A DNA stretch of 55,092 bases from Prevotella sp. (GTDB lineage: Bacteria > Bacteroidota > Bacteroidia > Bacteroidales > Bacteroidaceae), in NCBI GenBank assembly GCA_017934525.1, contig JAGBJJ010000037.1:1-55092 (forward strand), written 5' to 3'. Below are positions 51,999-55,092 of the stretch, in pieces (position 1 is the stretch's first letter; the number at the start of each line of letters is the position of its first letter). A program made the position numbers and the translations under genes. The notes beneath the pieces were generated by a model, which was not told where the DNA came from, did no database searches, and was given only the letters and a program-made list of their open reading frames with translations.

Positions 51999-53900
51999 TC
52001 ATCCGATATAGTTCACTTTTACATAGTCTTTGAAATCCTGAATATCAGTTAGATAGGTATATCCACAGCGATTAGCAGCTGCACAGACTTCTTCAGATTC
52101 GTTTAAGAGAAGTGCTAAAGGCTTGCTAAGCCCTGTCTGAACACCATCCGGCCATGCAATATCCAATATGACATCTCCTCCATTATCATTAATCACATAA
52201 TTACGTTCCCCAGAGCTCAAACCATTTTCTTCCATCCAATGTGCAATTTCTGCTAACGGGTTTTCCTCATCCTCGTCTAACATGTTGGGAGCCAACCTGT
52301 CTGTAAATGTCTCAATGGTAGCAGAAGGTACATCGCCATCATATAGCGACTGTAGGAATTCATTTGCACCTTTCGCCAATAGTTCCCTACGCTTTTGCAG
52401 GAACAATTCGTAATTCTCCACTTTCCATAATTCATGATCAACTGGAATCCAATTCGACTCTAAAGCGCCAGGCTGTTTCTGCTCGTAATATGGCATGTAT
52501 TCCTCTGGGGCCTTGTTTAATATCTCCAAATTAGTGTCTTTTGTCAGGAAAGCATAGTTAGCCAAAGAGTTTACTATTGCTTTCGTCTTTCCTGCCTTAT
52601 AGAGAACATCTTTTGGGAAAATATGATGTACCTCAAGGGTAGAGTTCTTACCTAACAAACTATGAGTTAATTCAATGCCCGTTCCGAAATCTTTCGCATG
52701 ATTAACACGCGTCAAGAGATACAATAAGGGATAGAAACGCGCCCCAGTACTCCATCCCCAAAAATCATCTGGAATAAGATTCAACTCGCCACGCTGTTGA
52801 CGTAGTAAACGCAGCAGCCCCTCTATGTTTTCTCCTTCAGCAATGACATTAAGATCTTGTGCTATCTTACTTTCAGACGCACTGGCATATCTGCCCCAAA
52901 GGAAGGTATGGATGTACCAGTACATCAACTTGTTCCAATGTGCATTATCTAATTTTGCTGAAGGTTGCTTACGCAAATAGCCTATCATTGTGGCTATGGA
53001 CAGTTTACTTGCCAATACACGATCATGGTCAAGACCCAGTCTGGAACCAATATGATCAAGGCATATACCTATCATCTGCTCTGTCTTATAAAGAGATTTT
53101 TTGAATTCTCCTATAGTGTATTTATCTAATTCAGAAAAATATGGCCTACCAGTCATATAGACGGTGATACACCTAAGAAGCCAATCCAAAGAGAAATAGT
53201 AGCCTGCATTTTGCAATTGTTTCAGATATTTCTTCATCTCATTACGAGCATCAGGCCACATGCTACAAATCTTTGCTAATGCCAAATCACCTCTATTTAG
53301 TTTTGTACCGCCTGTATTAACGTTGTTAAAGATTTCCACAACCACATCAATCGTCTTGTCTTCTCCTGTTACATTTGATATATAAAGGTCAACATCTTTA
53401 ATGTTGTTCAGACGATTCAGAACATCCAAGTAATTAAACAAGAACATCTTCCTTTCTGCATCTGCTTCTCCAATATAATTGCTTGCCCCCTTTTGTAACA
53501 ACTCAGATACACTAATCCAATCTTGGTTATCTTTCATCTTTGTTGCCATGTAAAACTCGAAGATTTCTTCCTTAATATTAAAATAAAGTCCAGTAAATGA
53601 ATTTGCATTCCCATCAAAAAATCTGGGGGCATGACCTCTTATTATTCCATATAGAGAGGTAATACGCTGCTGTCCATCCAGAATCAGATTAACAACTCCA
53701 GGAGTCAATTCTCCATCACCCCTTGTTATGGTAGGATCAGTTTTTGTAACCCAAATAAGCAAACCACCTATCGGGTATCCACGATAAAGAGACATCATCA
53801 GTTTTTTTACTTGGTCACGATTCCATACATAACCACGTTGAAACTCTGGTAAAGCATAGCTGCCTAAATCTATTTGATTGAGAATTTCCGAAATCTTCAT
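51999..53900 (-). CDS. DUF262 / HNH protein, GmrSD-like
   Basis: A protein of about 633 residues. I chose the ATG at 53900 (MKISEILNQID), since the upstream part to 53939 begins with TTG inside the promoter. The N-terminal DUF262 domain has LPEFQRGYVWNRDQV, and LILDGQQRITSLYGI (about residues 75-90), the DGQQR box of the ParB/DNase-like fold. An HNH-type nuclease motif LEVHHIFPKDVLY lies near residue 430. This pairing is that of GmrSD type IV restriction enzymes and related defence proteins. The last 150 residues (from about 490) are not assigned. GC is intermediate. Confidence 0.87.
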   Translation of the reverse strand: MKISEILNQIDLGSYALPEFQRGYVWNRDQVKKLMMSLYRGYPIGGLLIWVTKTDPTITRGDGELTPGVVNLILDGQQRITSLYGIIRGHAPRFFDGNANSFTGLYFNIKEEIFEFYMATKMKDNQDWISVSELLQKGASNYIGEADAERKMFLFNYLDVLNRLNNIKDVDLYISNVTGEDKTIDVVVEIFNNVNTGGTKLNRGDLALAKICSMWPDARNEMKKYLKQLQNAGYYFSLDWLLRCITVYMTGRPYFSELDKYTIGEFKKSLYKTEQMIGICLDHIGSRLGLDHDRVLASKLSIATMIGYLRKQPSAKLDNAHWNKLMYWYIHTFLWGRYASASESKIAQDLNVIAEGENIEGLLRLLRQQRGELNLIPDDFWGWSTGARFYPLLYLLTRVNHAKDFGTGIELTHSLLGKNSTLEVHHIFPKDVLYKAGKTKAIVNSLANYAFLTKDTNLEILNKAPEEYMPYYEQKQPGALESNWIPVDHELWKVENYELFLQKRRELLAKGANEFLQSLYDGDVPSATIETFTDRLAPNMLDEDEENPLAEIAHWMEENGLSSGERNYVINDNGGDVILDIAWPDGVQTGLSKPLALLLNESEEVCAAANRCGYTYLTDIQDFKDYVKVNYIG

Positions 53901-53926
53901 ATAAACCACATTAGGTAATTTGTGCG

Positions 53927-53934
53927 CAAATATA
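53927..53934 (-). promoter_or_regulatory. -7 element of the DUF262 gene
   Basis: TATATTTG on the minus strand about 27 bp before the chosen ATG fits TAnnTTTG and supports the shorter start. Confidence 0.55.
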
Positions 53935-54061
53935 ATCAAAAATATCGAGGATATTGCGATTCATGAACATAAATTAAGAAAAAGTGTGGTCTTTCTCTTG
54001 ATATAACAGTATTCCATACTAATTTCTGCTGTAATGCCGCAAATAGGTTCCGTAGAAGGGT

Positions 54062-54131
54062 GTAGCTTAATACGCACTTTGTAGCGGAGTGCCACACAAA
54101 GATGCACGTCTGCTTTCTAATGAGCAAGCTC
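54062..54131 (-). repeat. right copy of island-flanking inverted repeat
   Basis: GTAGCTTAATACGCACTTTG (54062-54081) and GAGCAAGCTC (54122-54131) are the inverted counterparts of the blocks at 48218-48291, with one mismatch and one indel in the long block. Together they frame about 5.8 kb. The 343 bp from 53901 to 54243 contains no gene. Confidence 0.6.
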
Positions 54132-54207
54132 GACAGACATTTTTATCTCTGAATTGTTATTTCACAACAAGGAATTTTTAGAATGAGCCAATCTGGAGAT
54201 TATGGCG

Positions 54208-54215
54208 TACTTTTG
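54208..54215 (+). promoter_or_regulatory. -7 element of the helix-turn-helix genes
   Basis: TACTTTTG on the plus strand 28 bp before the ATG at 54244 fits TAnnTTTG. Confidence 0.5.
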
Positions 54216-54243
54216 CACGCAAAATTCAAAAACTAAAATAGAC

Positions 54244-54563
54244 ATGGAAGTTATATCAATTGAGCGCAGTACCTACGAGGAACTGCTGACGAGCTTCAAT
54301 AGCTTTGTCACAAAAATGAAGGAGATGACCAGTAGAGGCAATGACAAAAGGCTGGGTGACTGGCTTGACAACCAAGACGTGTGCCAGATGCTGAACATCA
54401 GTCCAAGAACATTACAGACTTTATGAGATAATGGAACGTTGGCCTATTCTCAAATCAACCACAAGGTGTACTATAAACCGAGGATGTGGAGAGTATTCTT
54501 CATGTTGTGGCTGGTAGGGATAAGGATAGTAAGATGTATAACCTCAAAACGAGCCGCCTATGA
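54244..54563 (+). pseudogene. broken helix-turn-helix (excisionase-like) gene
   Basis: The intact form would be a helix-turn-helix DNA-binding protein of about 105 residues of the kind found at the head of Bacteroidetes mobile elements (WLDNQDVCQMLNISPRTLQTL, then DNGTLAYSQINHKVYYKP). Two lesions are visible: an in-frame TGA at 54424-54426, where Arg is expected, and loss of one G near 54481 (CCG-AGGAT for CCGGAGGAT). After correcting both, the frame continues EDVESILHVVAGRDKDSK to a TGA at 54561, whose ATGA overlap with the next gene is typical of an intact pair. Sequencing error is possible but two separate faults favour decay. Confidence 0.75.
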
Positions 54564-54856
54564 ATGAACTGATAATGCCTCATAACGTTGGTGTGAAGAA
54601 TGCATTGGAGAACATGAAGGAGGTGCTTGCCATATACAAGAAGGTGATAGGCAATTATCGTCCATTGCTTGATGGTGAACGCTATTTGACGGACAGGGAG
54701 GTGGCCATTATTCTAAAAGTCAGCAGACGAACGCTACAAGAATACCGTAATGATGGCGTGATACCTTATATATTATTGGGTGGCAAAGTGCTTTATCGTG
54801 AAAGTGATTTGGAGAGAGTTCTGGAAAGTTGCTATCATCAGGCTTATAAACGATAG
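54560..54856 (+). CDS. helix-turn-helix (excisionase/MerR-like) protein
   Basis: A 98-residue DNA-binding protein. The C-terminal half has the winged helix-turn-helix typical of excisionases: YLTDREVAIILKVSRRTLQEYRNDGVIPYILLGGKVLYRESDLERVL. The first 40 residues look like a short coiled helix. It overlaps the broken gene before it. In Bacteroidetes such pairs precede primase and mobilisation genes of integrative elements, so the mobile element probably continues to the right. Confidence 0.8.
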   Translation: MNELIMPHNVGVKNALENMKEVLAIYKKVIGNYRPLLDGERYLTDREVAIILKVSRRTLQEYRNDGVIPYILLGGKVLYRESDLERVLESCYHQAYKR

Positions 54857-55075
54857 GTAAAAGAAAGAGCCATCAGCGGTTCGTGTGCTGAGGGATTATA
54901 ACGCAGAAAGAGGTAGTGTAAGTTGAACTGTGTCAAGGCCATTTTCTTTATTATCCGAAATTCCCGATTATAACCACAAATATGGTTAAACTTTTATAAT
55001 CCCTTCATTAATTTGTGCTTTATACTTGGTGCTATCAATAATTATGGTTATATTTGCACCGTTATTTGGTTCAAT
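54857..55075. other. AT-rich right-end intergenic with inverted repeats
   Basis: No gene seen. It contains AGGGATTATAA (about 54889) and its inverse TTATAATCCCT (about 54995), and AACCACAAATATGGTT (54972-54987). These could be operator or element-end sequences for the helix-turn-helix protein. Confidence 0.4.
55025..55056 (+). promoter_or_regulatory. promoter reading out of the window
   Basis: CTTG (55025-55028), 20 bp, TATATTTG (55049-55056), a good Bacteroidetes promoter. An ATG at 55076 (Met-Asp-Lys-His-Ser) lies 20 bp after it and may start a gene that continues beyond the window. Confidence 0.55.
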
Positions 55076-55092
55076 ATGGACAAACATAGTTA

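Noticed and set aside
54560-54856. Assigning the helix-turn-helix gene as a phage excisionase
   Set aside because: The domain fits, but without an integrase or att sites in the window only an excisionase-like DNA-binding role can be supported.
1-55092. CRISPR arrays, rRNA and tRNA genes, complete insertion sequences
   Set aside because: I looked through all intergenic stretches and saw no spaced direct repeats, no tRNA cloverleaf with TTCRA arm, no rRNA sequence and no transposase reading frame.

Overview
The window is a Bacteroidales chromosome segment, most likely Prevotella or a close relative. Evidence: Bacteroidetes-type promoters (TTTG, about 20 bp, then TAnnTTTG), almost no Shine-Dalgarno sequences, lipoproteins starting CSDDDDD, TonB-dependent receptors with adjacent surface lipoproteins, type IX secretion C-terminal domains, FabK and fused cobalamin enzymes. 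Everything is called by reading sequence and translations; no database search was possible.

About 0.9-36 kb is a cobalamin (B12) and tetrapyrrole/metal locus controlled by three cobalamin riboswitches. (1) A minus-strand riboswitch at about 23.5-23.7 kb leads a nearly gapless operon running down to 927: two exported CbiK-like chelatases, a TonB receptor, a DUF4374 surface lipoprotein, a membrane-anchored CobN-type protein with a MotA/TolQ/ExbB channel and a DUF2149 (ExbD-like) partner, then the corrin pathway (CbiA, CbiP, CbiB, CbiH-CbiC, CbiE-CbiT, CbiG-CbiF, CbiJ-CbiD). A MuiA-like protein sits inside it. (2) A minus-strand riboswitch at about 27.5-27.7 kb leads a TonB receptor and a PepSY membrane protein. 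(3) A plus-strand riboswitch at about 28.9-29.1 kb leads TonB receptor, CbiK lipoprotein, TonB receptor, PduO-type adenosyltransferase and CobD-like decarboxylase, closed by a perfect 16-bp hairpin. FabK stands alone between (2) and (3). CbiD, CbiG and CbiK indicate the anaerobic, early-cobalt route. CbiL and the CobU/CobS/CobT/CobC assembly genes are not here.

About 36-47.7 kb holds alaS and two secreted proteins with type IX sorting tails: a 2092-residue GLUG-repeat protein and an M6-type metalloprotease. From about 48.2 to 54.1 kb is an AT-rich defence-type island: DUF1016/PDDEXK nuclease, reverse transcriptase of the unknown/defence type, an unknown lipoprotein and a DUF262-HNH protein. 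It is flanked by degenerate inverted copies of an approximately 75-bp sequence. The right edge has a broken and an intact helix-turn-helix gene typical of Bacteroidetes mobile elements.

The most interesting part is the B12-riboswitch-controlled envelope machinery: three exported CbiK paralogues (one predicted on the cell surface, one lacking catalytic residues) plus a membrane-anchored CobN-like protein coupled to a proton-channel pair. The parts resemble Hmu haem and Xus siderophore systems, but the regulation and neighbours point to corrinoids or cobalt.
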